From assembly GCA_963760935.1 (NCBI GenBank), contig CAVXFB010000008.1, positions 992,001 through 1,056,000 on the forward strand: a stretch of DNA of 64,000 nt, given 5' to 3'. Each line of letters begins with the position of its first letter. The first letter of the stretch is position 1. The notes below the pieces were generated by a model. That model did not search any database. It had not been told where the DNA came from and saw only the letters and a list, made by a program, of their open reading frames with translations. This document shows positions 54,965 through 62,913 of the stretch, piece after piece. This stretch comes from CAVXFB01 sp963760935 (lineage in GTDB: Bacteria > Planctomycetota > Planctomycetia > Pirellulales > Thermoguttaceae). The position numbers and the translations under genes are program-made.

Positions 54965-54982
54965 TTGCCGCTTGAAACGGTC

Positions 54983-55018
54983 TTGCATTCCGAAAGTATT
55001 TGGCTAAAATGCCAAATA
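54983..55018 (+). promoter_or_regulatory. arsR promoter and ArsR operator 1
   Basis: TTGCAT (54983-54988) and TAAAAT (55005-55010) are 16 nt apart. The -10 is the centre of a perfect palindrome, TATTTGGC-TAAAAT-GCCAAATA (54997-55018), so ArsR binding would cover the -10 and shut off its own gene. Confidence 0.7.
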
Positions 55019-55065
55019 GTGGATCGCCGATAGAGCATACATTGATTTCGAGTCACGGGTTCGAC

Positions 55066-55386
55066 ATGAAGACTTTGGCACGATACGAGACACGGGTGCG
55101 TGTGGTGAAGGCCATGGCCCATCCCACGCGGATGTTCATTGTTGATGAACTGTCGCGAACGGGCGAGCGGTGCGTCTGCGACCTGACCGAGCGGATCGGC
55201 GACGACATTTCGACTGTCTCGAAACACCTGGCAATTCTCAAGCGGGTGGGCATCATCGGCGACGAAAAACGTGGCAACCAGGTGTTCTACCGGCTCAAGG
55301 TGCCTTGCATCATGGACTTCTTCCGCTGCGTCGAAACGGTGATCGAGTGTCACGCGGCGGGCTGCAAGGTTTGCGCCTGTAAGTAG
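55066..55386 (+). CDS. arsR: ArsR-family metalloregulator (106 aa)
   Basis: The start is set at MKTLARYETR, the usual family start. The winged HTH reads VKAMAHPTRMFIVDEL, ISTVSKHLAILKRVGII. The metal site is C36-V-C38 (RCVCDL), the classic arsenite-binding ELCVCDL motif, with further cysteines at the C-terminus (CHAAGCKVCACK) that may form a second site. It represses the operon until arsenite or a similar thiophilic ion binds. Confidence 0.9.
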   Translation: MKTLARYETRVRVVKAMAHPTRMFIVDELSRTGERCVCDLTERIGDDISTVSKHLAILKRVGIIGDEKRGNQVFYRLKVPCIMDFFRCVETVIECHAAGCKVCACK

Positions 55387-55435
55387 AAGAATCGCGACGA
55401 GGGGCGCGGGCCGCCTCTCTTTTTTTGGAATCAGT

Positions 55436-55455
55436 ATTTGGCATTTTTGCCAACG
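55436..55455 (+). promoter_or_regulatory. ArsR operator 2, before the ACR3 gene
   Basis: TTTGGC-ATTTTT-GCCAA repeats the arms and spacing of operator 1 (TTGGC, 6-nt AT spacer, GCCAA). It follows a T-rich tract 50 nt after arsR and stands 12 nt before the permease start. Confidence 0.65.
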
Positions 55456-55467
55456 AGGAAATCACGG

Positions 55468-56580
55468 ATGCGAGATGGCATTACACGGCGGCTGCCGCTC
55501 TTGGATCGCTACCTGACGCTCTGGATTTTTCTAGCGATGATTGTCGGCGTGGCGCTGGGGCGAGTGGCGCCTGGTTTCGGCGCCCTGATCAACGAGTGCA
55601 AGTTCGGCGAGACCACCAGCATCCCCATCGCGCTGGGGCTCATTCTGATGATGTATCCGCCACTGGCGAAGGTGCGGTACGAAGAATTGGGCGACGTGTT
55701 CCGCGATGGCAAAGTGCTGGGTCTGTCGCTAGTGCAAAACTGGGTGATCGGGCCGATCCTCATGTTCGCCCTGGCAGCCATCTTCCTCCGCCATCAGCCG
55801 GAGTATATGACGGGACTGATCCTGGTTGGCTTGGCCCGCTGCATCGCCATGGTCATCGTGTGGAACGAACTGGCGAAGGGCGACAGCGAGTATGCGGCCG
55901 GCTTGGTGGCCTTCAACAGCATCTTTCAAGTGTTCTTCTATAGCTTCTATGCCTACGTCTTTATTGTCGTCGTGCCGCAAAAGCTTGGGCTGCCGCTGGC
56001 GGTCGACGAAGAAACGCTTCGCACCCAAGTGACCATCGGGCGGATTGCCCAAAGCGTATTCATTTACCTGGGCATCCCGTTCTTGGCCGGTATGATCACG
56101 CGCCTGGTATTGGTCAAAGCCAAGGGCCGGCAGTGGTACGAGACGAAGTTCATTCCGAAGATCAGCCCCATCACATTCGTCGCCCTGTTGTTCACGATTC
56201 TCGTGATGTTCAGCCTTCAGGGCGAAAAGATCGTGCAGAAGCCGTTGGACGTGCTGATGATCGCCGTGCCGCTGTTGATCTACTTCGTGGTGATGTTTAT
56301 GGCGAGCTTCTACATGAGCCGCAAAATGGGCGCGGACTACGCCAAGACGGCAACGCTTTCGTTCACGGCGGCCAGCAACAATTTTGAGTTGGCCATCGCC
56401 GTGGCGGTGGCCGTATTCGGCATCGACCATGGTGCGGCCTTCGCCGCGGTGATCGGGCCGCTGGTCGAGGTGCCTGCGTTGATCGGTCTGGTCAACGTAT
56501 CGTTGTATTTTCGGCGGCGCTATTTTGGGGAGGAAGCAGCCGGGCAACTCGGCCTCGCAGCCCCGGCAGACACCGATTGA
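55468..56580 (+). CDS. acr3: ACR3-type arsenite efflux permease (370 aa)
   Basis: The start is at MRDGITRRLP; an upstream in-frame start at 55438 would run through the operator. Ten hydrophobic segments are seen, with GLARCIAMVIVWNELAKGD carrying the essential Cys (C125), and SFTAASNNFELAIAVAVAVFG. ACR3 exports arsenite using the proton gradient. Length is normal. It lies behind arsR and an ArsR operator. Confidence 0.95.
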   Translation: MRDGITRRLPLLDRYLTLWIFLAMIVGVALGRVAPGFGALINECKFGETTSIPIALGLILMMYPPLAKVRYEELGDVFRDGKVLGLSLVQNWVIGPILMFALAAIFLRHQPEYMTGLILVGLARCIAMVIVWNELAKGDSEYAAGLVAFNSIFQVFFYSFYAYVFIVVVPQKLGLPLAVDEETLRTQVTIGRIAQSVFIYLGIPFLAGMITRLVLVKAKGRQWYETKFIPKISPITFVALLFTILVMFSLQGEKIVQKPLDVLMIAVPLLIYFVVMFMASFYMSRKMGADYAKTATLSFTAASNNFELAIAVAVAVFGIDHGAAFAAVIGPLVEVPALIGLVNVSLYFRRRYFGEEAAGQLGLAAPADTD

Positions 56581-56622
56581 AAATCGTGCAAACAGCTCGT
56601 CTATTTTGAAAGGACAGATGCC

Positions 56623-57386
56623 ATGCGACGCGTGCTTAACATCGTGACCGGAATCGGACTGTGTACGGCACTTATGCTTGGGACGGCCGGATCCGAGGCC
56701 GCGCCGCCGACCAAGGCGCCGGCGCCCTACGCGGCCAAGATGAACAAGAAATTCGCCGATCCAAACGCCAACATCGACGAGTTCGTCCAACGCTTTGAGA
56801 GCGAGGCCCGCGACGTTTTCGCCAAGCGTCAGGCGATCACTCGGGCCGTGGCATTGAAGCCGGGCGACTGCGTCGCGGACATCGGCGCCGGCACCGGCCT
56901 GTTCACGTTCCTGTTTGCCGAGCAAGTTGGCCCAAGCGGCACGGTGTACGCCGTGGACATTGGGCCGGCGTTCGTGAAATATATAGCCGAGCAGGCGAAG
57001 CGACGCGGCCTTGAGCGAATCGTTAAGACGGTGTTGAACACGCCCAACTCGGCCGAGTTGCCCGCACGTTCCATTGACGTTGCCTTTTTGTGTGACACGT
57101 ATCACCATTTCGAGCAGCCGGAAAAGATGCTGGCGTCGATTCACCGCGCACTGCGACCGGGTGGGCGGTTAGTGGTCGTTGATTTTGACCTTCGCGGCGG
57201 CGACCGGGAGTACGTCGTACAGCGCGCCGTGCGCCGAAAGAGGTCTATTACAAGGAGATTGAGGCGGCCGGTTTCCAGCGGATTGAAACCCGGGACGCGC
57301 CCACGATCAAGGACAATTTCTATGCCGAGTTTCGCCGGCGCACAACTAAGCCGGCGGCCGCGACGGACGTGCCGCGGCACAAATGA
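56623..57386 (+). CDS. Exported class I methyltransferase, one frameshift
   Basis: A signal peptide (residues 1-27, ending SEAAP) precedes a SAM-dependent methyltransferase domain: VADIGAGTGLFTFLFAEQ (SAM motif I), YAVDIGP, LCDTYHHFEQPEKML, LRPGGRLVVVDFD. Near 57222 one base is missing; the conserved end (APKEVYYKEIEAAGFQRIET) continues in the next frame to TGA 57384-57386. Export is unusual for a SAM enzyme. Arsenic methylation is suggested only by location; the arsenite-methyltransferase cysteine set is not seen. Confidence 0.75.
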
Positions 57387-57426
57387 GTGTGACGCGCCGG
57401 TACGGCGTAACCTGGGAGGAGTCAGA

Positions 57427-57878
57427 ATGCCCGAATTTCTGGAGACCACGGTCGATAAGTTCATTTTCCGTGTCGCTACCGATCGCCTTTATAGCAGCGA
57501 CGGCGTTTGGGTTTTGAAGACTGACGGCGGGCAGCGCGGCTTGGGCTGAGCGACTACGTGCAGCAGCGCGGCGGCGATGCGGCCTTCATCCATCTCAAGC
57601 CGGTCGGCACTCGACTGGCCCGCGGCGACGAGTTCGCCGAGTTGGAGACGATCAAGGCCAACGTCAGCCTGATGTCGCCGCTCAGCGGAGATATCGTGGA
57701 AATCAACAAGGACCTGGACCTGAATCCCGAGAACATCAACCAGGACCCATACGGCAAGGGTTGGCTAGTGGCGATCGAAGCGGCAGCCTGGGAGACAGAC
57801 AAGGCCAAGCTGCTTGATCCGCAAACCTATCTGGTGGAAATGCGACGGCAGGCGGAAGCGGAGATGGAATTGTCATGA
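57427..57878 (+). CDS. GcvH-like lipoyl-domain protein, one frameshift
   Basis: ATG 57427 has AGGAG upstream. The N-terminal part (TVDKFIFRVATDRLYSSDGVWV) shifts frame near 57536 by one base; the rest reads LGLSDYVQQRGGDAAFIHLKPVGT, ELETIKANVSLMSPLSGDIVEIN with the lipoyl Lys, and NQDPYGKGWLV. This matches glycine cleavage H proteins but with an extra tail. Lipoyl proteins of this kind occur with sulfur-transfer systems; here the partners are OsmC, DGC and redox proteins, so a role as a persulfide or acyl carrier is possible. Confidence 0.75.
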
Positions 57879-58330
57879 GCACAACGGCGCTATATCACAC
57901 CACGGTTCAGTGGAAGGGCGAACACCGCGGCCATTTGGTCATGGGCAACGGACCAGAGTATGAGTTCTCGGCGCCGCCGGACGCGCACGGCTATGCGGGC
58001 GTGTTTACGCCCGAGGACGCGTTCGTGGCGGCCGCTAACACATGCGTGATGATGATGTTTATTTGGGCAACCGAGCGGTTCAAGTTGAAGCTACTGTCGT
58101 ACGAATGCCGTACCGAGGGCACCAAGCTGATTGAACTGGACCGCACGGAAATCTTTTCACGGCTGCATTTCCGTCCGGTGATCCGCGTGGCCGCCAACGG
58201 CGAGTCGGCCGAGGTGGTCGAGGCACGCGTCCGCCGGGCGCTTCAGTCGGCCCAAAAATACAGCCTTGTGGCAAACTCCGTGAAGTCGGAAATAGTTGTG
58301 GACCCTGAAATCCTGATCGAGGAAAGTTGA
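57875..58330 (+). CDS. OsmC-family protein (151 aa)
   Basis: It overlaps the lipoyl gene by ATGA. PEDAFVAAANTCVMMMFIWATERFK carries the second conserved Cys region of OsmC/Ohr proteins, and the N-terminal strands (TTVQWKGEHRGHLVMGNGPEYEF) fit the family. OsmC proteins reduce organic peroxides or handle thiol adducts. The peroxidatic pair cannot be fully assigned, so a redox or binding role is given with caution. Confidence 0.8.
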   Translation: MSTTALYHTTVQWKGEHRGHLVMGNGPEYEFSAPPDAHGYAGVFTPEDAFVAAANTCVMMMFIWATERFKLKLLSYECRTEGTKLIELDRTEIFSRLHFRPVIRVAANGESAEVVEARVRRALQSAQKYSLVANSVKSEIVVDPEILIEES

Positions 58331-58331
58331 A

Positions 58332-58577
58332 ATGATCATCCAAGTCCTTGGCACCGGTTGCACCAAATGTAAGACGCTTTACGACATCGCCAACAAGGCG
58401 GTGGAAGAGACAGGCGTGGAGGCATTGGTCGAAAAGGTGGAAGATATCCAGAAAATCATGTCGTACAACATCCTCATGACACCCGGGCTGGTTATCGACG
58501 GTTACGTCAAAGTCGCCGGGCGCGTGCCGAGCCTGGAAGAGGTCAAGCGGCTGTTGTCGGCAGCCCAGTCAGCATAA
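58332..58577 (+). CDS. Thioredoxin-fold redox-active disulfide protein (81 aa)
   Basis: It starts 1 nt after the OsmC gene. It reads IIQVLGTGCTKCKTLYDIANKAVEE, the CxxC site of small archaeal-type redox proteins (TM0996/MTH895 type), with MTPGLVIDGYVKVAGRVPS containing the cis-Pro loop. It would supply electrons or form mixed disulfides in the ars-linked pathway. Confidence 0.9.
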   Translation: MIIQVLGTGCTKCKTLYDIANKAVEETGVEALVEKVEDIQKIMSYNILMTPGLVIDGYVKVAGRVPSLEEVKRLLSAAQSA

Positions 58578-58606
58578 GAAACTTCGCGTCAATGAAGGAA
58601 CCTGCG

Positions 58607-59017
58607 ATGGCAAGCAATTCACAGCGTGGGCCCGTCCTGTTGATTCCGTGTAGCGGGATCGGCAAAGTCCAAGGCCTTATTAGCCGCGAGGCGGTCTTCC
58701 ATGTGGCGGATACACTGGCCCCAGGTCAGACGGAACCGATGTGTTTGGCCCTGTTGGTCACCGATGACGCCGAAGCTCGCGAGCGGGTACACAACCACGA
58801 GTGCGTTACCGTGGACGGTTGCCCCAAACTTTGTGCGCGGAAGAATGTCGAGCTTTCCGGCGGCAAGGTTGCCTTGAGCGTCCGGGTGTACGAAACTCTC
58901 AAGCGGCACCGCGGCGTCCAATTCGGCTCGCCCACCACGTTGAGCGACGGTGGCTGGGCGGCAGTGGATGAAATTGCACGCGAGATTGTTGAAACGACGC
59001 AGGCCATTGACAAGTAA
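58607..59017 (+). CDS. DGC-domain putative zinc-binding protein (136 aa)
   Basis: ATG 58607 has AAGGA upstream. It has LIPCSGIGKVQGLISREAVF, then VDGCPKLCARKNVELSGGK, the DGC motif with spaced cysteines, in the order of the DGC (putative zinc-binding) family. These proteins appear with arsenic and mercury resistance genes. A paralogue follows directly, so the two may form a pair. Confidence 0.8.
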   Translation: MASNSQRGPVLLIPCSGIGKVQGLISREAVFHVADTLAPGQTEPMCLALLVTDDAEARERVHNHECVTVDGCPKLCARKNVELSGGKVALSVRVYETLKRHRGVQFGSPTTLSDGGWAAVDEIAREIVETTQAIDK

Positions 59018-59026
59018 GGTGATTTC

Positions 59027-59719
59027 GTGACCGAAGCAACAAAAGTTGGCATTATCGCATGCAGCGGCGAGGAGTTGGCCTCAGGAACCATTTCTCGGCT
59101 GGCAACCCGCCGCGTGCTGGAAGTGCTTCGCCCTCGGACGACGGTGACATTGTGCCTGCCGCTGTTTCTGGCGGGCGAAGAGCAGGAACGCCGCTTCGCC
59201 CGCGAGCATCCGACGATCACCATCGACGGCTGCGACAAGATGTGTGCGAAACGCGGGACCGAGCAGCACAGCGGCAAGGTCGCGGCGTCACTGGTTGTCA
59301 GCGAGATTCTCGGCGATCGCTTGGCAAAATGCCACCGCTCGGCCCGAGATTTCGACAAGGCCGATGAGGAAGCGGTATGGATTGTGGCGGAACGGATCGC
59401 AGCCGAGGTGGATGCGTTGGCGGCCGCGCCCGGTTTTGAGCCAGCCGTTGCTGGGCAGAGCGGCGAGGCTTGCTGTTCCTGTGGCAAACCGCCCCCCGAA
59501 GAGGCATTGGTCATCGGCGAGGCGAGCGTCGCGATCAATGGCTTGCCGCTGGTCTTCGATCACCTATACCAGGGTGGGCTCAGGCCGAGCGACCACTTCG
59601 AGGACCTGGTCTTGGAGACCGTTCGCATTTACCATGCAATCGAGCCGGGCGAGGAAGCGGCGTATCGCCAAGCGCTGTCCGTCGCGTATCGTGAGTATTG
59701 CCAACGGAAGGAGCAGTGA
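59027..59719 (+). CDS. Second DGC-domain protein with extended C-terminus (230 aa)
   Basis: GTG 59027 follows AAGGTGA. The first 125 residues repeat the DGC build: IIACSGEELASGTISRLATRR, TIDGCDKMCAKRGTEQHSGK. Residues of about 145-155 carry CCSCGK, a possible metal site. The last 70 residues (VIGEASVAINGLPLVFDHLYQ) form a further small domain. The gene ends 1 nt before the next start region and belongs to the same operon. Confidence 0.75.
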   Translation: MTEATKVGIIACSGEELASGTISRLATRRVLEVLRPRTTVTLCLPLFLAGEEQERRFAREHPTITIDGCDKMCAKRGTEQHSGKVAASLVVSEILGDRLAKCHRSARDFDKADEEAVWIVAERIAAEVDALAAAPGFEPAVAGQSGEACCSCGKPPPEEALVIGEASVAINGLPLVFDHLYQGGLRPSDHFEDLVLETVRIYHAIEPGEEAAYRQALSVAYREYCQRKEQ

Positions 59720-59720
59720 C

Positions 59721-60365
59721 ATGGACCTGAAGAACGCGGTGGCCGTGTGCCTGCTTTCGCTGTTCTCGGCCACGTTGGTCGTGCTGATCGCCCGGGCGAT
59801 CGACGATCGGGCTGCGTCGCGGCTCGAACCACAACTGGCTGCCATCGTCGAGGAGCTGCAAGCGATTCGCCGCAACGGCGGAATGGCGGCGTCCGAGGCT
59901 GCCGATACGACCGAAGCGTTGAGCAACGGCCTGATCGTCTATTACTTCCACAGCAACACCCGGTGCCCGACCTGCCAGTCCATCGAGTTGCAAGCCCACG
60001 ACGCCGTTGTAGAAAATTTTGAGCCTCAGTTGGGCCGACGCGAAATCGCGTGGAAGGTCCTTAACTATGAGCAACCGGCGTCCGCGCAACTGACCAAGAA
60101 GTTCGATATACAGATGCCGGTCGTTGTGCTGGCCAAGATGGATGGCGGCCAGATCAAGAACTGGAAGCGCCTTGATGAAGTGTGGGGGCTGGAAAACGAC
60201 AAGCCGGCCTTCGCCCGATTCGTGCGCGACGAGATTGCAAAGATGCTGGCGGGCGACAAGTCGGCCGAGGCCGTAGCGGCTAAAGACGTCGCGCCAGCAC
60301 AAGGCGGCTCGGCTCCTGCCGATCTGCCCGTTCCCACCCCGACAGCAGACCTGCCGGTTCCCTAG
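59721..60365 (+). CDS. ArsF-family thioredoxin-like protein, membrane anchored (214 aa)
   Basis: ATG 59721 has GGAAGGAG upstream. One N-terminal membrane segment is followed by VYYFHSNTRCPTCQSIELQAH, the CxxC motif of ArsF-like proteins (nitrophenyl-arsenical reductase subunit type). A Pro-rich tail closes the chain. In arsEFG systems ArsF helps reduce or process aromatic arsenicals before efflux by ArsG. Here a paralogue and an ArsG-like gene follow, supporting the assignment. Confidence 0.75.
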   Translation: MDLKNAVAVCLLSLFSATLVVLIARAIDDRAASRLEPQLAAIVEELQAIRRNGGMAASEAADTTEALSNGLIVYYFHSNTRCPTCQSIELQAHDAVVENFEPQLGRREIAWKVLNYEQPASAQLTKKFDIQMPVVVLAKMDGGQIKNWKRLDEVWGLENDKPAFARFVRDEIAKMLAGDKSAEAVAAKDVAPAQGGSAPADLPVPTPTADLPVP

Positions 60366-60404
60366 CGAGCAATGTTCTATTAGAAAAACAGGAGGATAGT
60401 CCCG

Positions 60405-60833
60405 ATGAAACGCATCGTTTTGTTCAGTGTTGCCGTTGTGGCTGCAACGACATGTATACTCGTGGCAACGGCCCGTGTTGGCTTGGCGGCCGATGCGCCT
60501 GCCGAGCGCGTCGTGGCGATGTACTTTCATCGCACCCAACGTTGCCCCACGTGCTTGAAGATGGGCAGCTACAGTGAAGAGGCGGTCAAGAGCGGCTTCG
60601 CCAAAGAGATCAAGGACGGCAAGATCGCTTTCTACTACATCGATTTCCAAGATGAGAAAAACAGCGCGTATACGAAGGGCTACAAGGTCACCGGGCCGAC
60701 GCTGATCATTGCCAAGGTGTCTGGCAAGAAGGTCTTGGAATACAAGAGCCTGACGGACATTTGGACGAAGGTCCGCGACAAGCGGGCGTTCATCGACTAC
60801 GTCCAATCCAACATCAAAGACTACTGCAAATAG
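60405..60833 (+). CDS. ArsF-family exported thioredoxin-like protein (142 aa)
   Basis: A signal peptide (to about residue 29, GLAADAP) precedes MYFHRTQRCPTCLKMGSYSEE with the same CxxC motif as the preceding gene. VTGPTLIIAKVSGKKVLEYKSL is the C-terminal thioredoxin part. It is shorter, with no tail. It probably acts outside the cytoplasm with the other ArsF-like protein. Confidence 0.8.
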   Translation: MKRIVLFSVAVVAATTCILVATARVGLAADAPAERVVAMYFHRTQRCPTCLKMGSYSEEAVKSGFAKEIKDGKIAFYYIDFQDEKNSAYTKGYKVTGPTLIIAKVSGKKVLEYKSLTDIWTKVRDKRAFIDYVQSNIKDYCK

Positions 60834-60841
60834 GCCGATTC

Positions 60842-61627
60842 ATGGTTGCCTACCTGCTTTATGCCGGAGCGGCACTGTACTTGGGCGTGCTGACCTCGAT
60901 CAGCCCTTGCCCTTTGGCAACCAATATCGCGGCCATCTCCTACGTGGGCCGGCGGGTGGACAAGCCGCGCGCGGTGATCTGGGCCGGCATACTCTACACC
61001 CTCGGCCGCTGTTTGCTCTACCTGGCGCTGGCCGTATTGTTGACCAGCACGGCCCTTTCGATTCCGGCCGTTTCGGTGTTCCTCCAAAAATACATGCACT
61101 TGGTTCTCGCGCCGGTGTTCCTGCTCTTGGGCATGTTTCTGGTAGGGCTGATCACGACCAATCTCGGCGGCGCGATGATGACCGAGAGGATGCAAAAGCG
61201 GATCGACGCGATGGGCCTATGGGGCGCGCTATTGTTGGGCGTGCTCTTCGCCGTGTCGTTCTGTCCGACTTCCGCGGCGTGGTTTTTCGGCCTCGTGGCG
61301 CTCATGATGGGTTCGGAAGCGGGTGCCATCACGGCGCTGATTGGCAAGGTCGGCATCGCGCTGCCCGAAGCGTCTCTGCCCGGCGGGACGCTCATTCTGC
61401 CGTTGATTTACGGCATCGGGACGGCCGTTCCGGTATTGCTCGTTGCACTGCTGCTGGCGTATAGTGCCCAATCTGTCGGCAAAGCGTATAACGCGATTGC
61501 CAAAACGGAGTGGTGGGCGCGGCAGGCCACGGGCTGGCTCTTCATCTTGCTCGGCGTCCATTTCTCGCTAAAGTATGCGTTTGACGTGGATGCACTGGAG
61601 CCGCTGTGGGGCCTATTGATGGGGTAA
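60842..61627 (+). CDS. ArsG-family/CcdA-like membrane permease (261 aa)
   Basis: ATG 60842 lies 8 nt after the previous stop. Six or more membrane segments are seen. The first holds YLGVLTSISPCPLATNIAAIS and the fourth region LFAVSFCPTSAAWFFGL, paired Cys-Pro motifs as in CcdA/DsbD and the ArsG efflux permeases. The gene order ArsF-ArsF-ArsG is typical. It may export arsenicals or pass electrons across the membrane; the two cannot be told apart from sequence. Confidence 0.85.
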   Translation: MVAYLLYAGAALYLGVLTSISPCPLATNIAAISYVGRRVDKPRAVIWAGILYTLGRCLLYLALAVLLTSTALSIPAVSVFLQKYMHLVLAPVFLLLGMFLVGLITTNLGGAMMTERMQKRIDAMGLWGALLLGVLFAVSFCPTSAAWFFGLVALMMGSEAGAITALIGKVGIALPEASLPGGTLILPLIYGIGTAVPVLLVALLLAYSAQSVGKAYNAIAKTEWWARQATGWLFILLGVHFSLKYAFDVDALEPLWGLLMG

Positions 61628-61794
61628 GGAGCGAGGGGCCGGTCGATTGTCGCTGTTTTTACCTCCGTTCCCCCTTTTCAAAAGGTCTTTGAAGCGTCGC
61701 CAAGCTGTCTTCTCGCATGCCGTTGTAACCAAATATCGCCGATAAACGTCCTTTTATACGGGGACCTCTCCCGGTATCCATTTCTAGGTGTTTC

Positions 61795-62913
61795 ATGAGC
61801 GTTCGAGATGTATTGCGGACAGGCTGGCGTTGGACCATTCGCGGAGCCGTGTTGCTGGGTTTTGCGGCGGGCGCCGCACTGCTCATGCTTAAGCTCTCGG
61901 GATACTTCGAGCCGAAGGTGCCGATTGAGTCGGCAGCAAGCACAGCTACCTCGCAAGAAATTGACGGCCAAGTGGTCGCGGTTCGCTCGATTCGGTTGCC
62001 GTTGAGCGAATCGGCCATGGGTACGATCCGCGCAAAGCACGAAATTACCATCGGCTCCAAACTATTGGCACGCGTGGTGGAGGCGAACCTTCTGGCCGGC
62101 CAGAAGGTTCAAAAAGACGAAGTGTTGATCCGGCTGGACGACACCGACTTGAGGGCCAAACTTCGCCAAGCGAAAGCCGCCGTGGCTTCGGCCGAAGCCG
62201 TCCGCAATCAGGCCGCCGTTGACGAGCGGCGGCTTACGCAGTTGGTCAAATCGAGAGCGGTCAGTCGACAGGAATACGAACAGGGGGTGACAACACTACA
62301 GTCTGCCGAGGCCGATTTGCTCCGCGCAAACGAGGCAGTGAACGAGGTGCAAGCAACGCTTGATTGGGCCACCATTCGCTCTCCCATCGATGGCACGGTC
62401 ATCGACAAGAAGGTTGACGTCGGCGACATGGTCACCCCCGGCCAGACGCTCCTCACGCTCTTCGATCCGAAACACATGCAATTGGTTGCCAGCGTTCGCG
62501 AATCGTTGACCCGCCGGCTCCGCATCGGACAGGAGATCGGCGTGCAAGTGGAAGGACTTAACAAGCAATGTAGCGGCACGGTGAGCGAGATCGTGCCCGA
62601 GGCGCAATTGGCCAGCCGCGCCTTCCAAGTGAAGGTTACCGGACCCTGCCCGGCCGGAATCTATACAGGCATGTTCGGCCGAATCGTGATCCCCTTGGAG
62701 GATGAACAAATACTGGTCATTCCGCGAAAGGCCGTGCAAGAGATCGGTCAACTGGAATTGGTCGACGTCGTGGAAAACGGCCGTACGAGCCGGCGAGCGA
62801 TCCGCACGGGGCGCGACTTCAAGGAAGACGTCGAGGTGCTCTCCGGCCTGAAGGAAGGCGAAAAGGTCGTCATCCCCGCCACGCAAAATAGCACGCAAGG
62901 AGGCGGCCTGTGA
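61795..62913 (+). CDS. RND efflux periplasmic adaptor (membrane fusion protein), 372 aa
   Basis: An N-terminal membrane segment (residues 14-34) is followed by the lipoyl/barrel-sandwich half (LLARVVEANLLAGQKVQKDEVLIRLDD), a long coiled-coil hairpin, WATIRSPIDGTVIDKKVDVGDMV, a beta barrel and a C-terminal region (GLKEGEKVVIP). It links the inner-membrane pump to an outer-membrane channel. It overlaps the pump gene by GTGA and stands 167 nt after the ArsG-like gene, with no terminator seen between. Confidence 0.9.
   Translation: MSVRDVLRTGWRWTIRGAVLLGFAAGAALLMLKLSGYFEPKVPIESAASTATSQEIDGQVVAVRSIRLPLSESAMGTIRAKHEITIGSKLLARVVEANLLAGQKVQKDEVLIRLDDTDLRAKLRQAKAAVASAEAVRNQAAVDERRLTQLVKSRAVSRQEYEQGVTTLQSAEADLLRANEAVNEVQATLDWATIRSPIDGTVIDKKVDVGDMVTPGQTLLTLFDPKHMQLVASVRESLTRRLRIGQEIGVQVEGLNKQCSGTVSEIVPEAQLASRAFQVKVTGPCPAGIYTGMFGRIVIPLEDEQILVIPRKAVQEIGQLELVDVVENGRTSRRAIRTGRDFKEDVEVLSGLKEGEKVVIPATQNSTQGGGL

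Noticed and set aside
55729..57144. 471-residue minus-strand frame opposite ACR3 and the methyltransferase
   Set aside because: His/Arg/Gln-rich antisense translation of GC-rich genes; the plus-strand genes are clear families.
59580..60806. 408-residue minus-strand frame opposite the ArsF genes
   Set aside because: Antisense shadow of recognised plus-strand genes with signal peptides and CxxC motifs.
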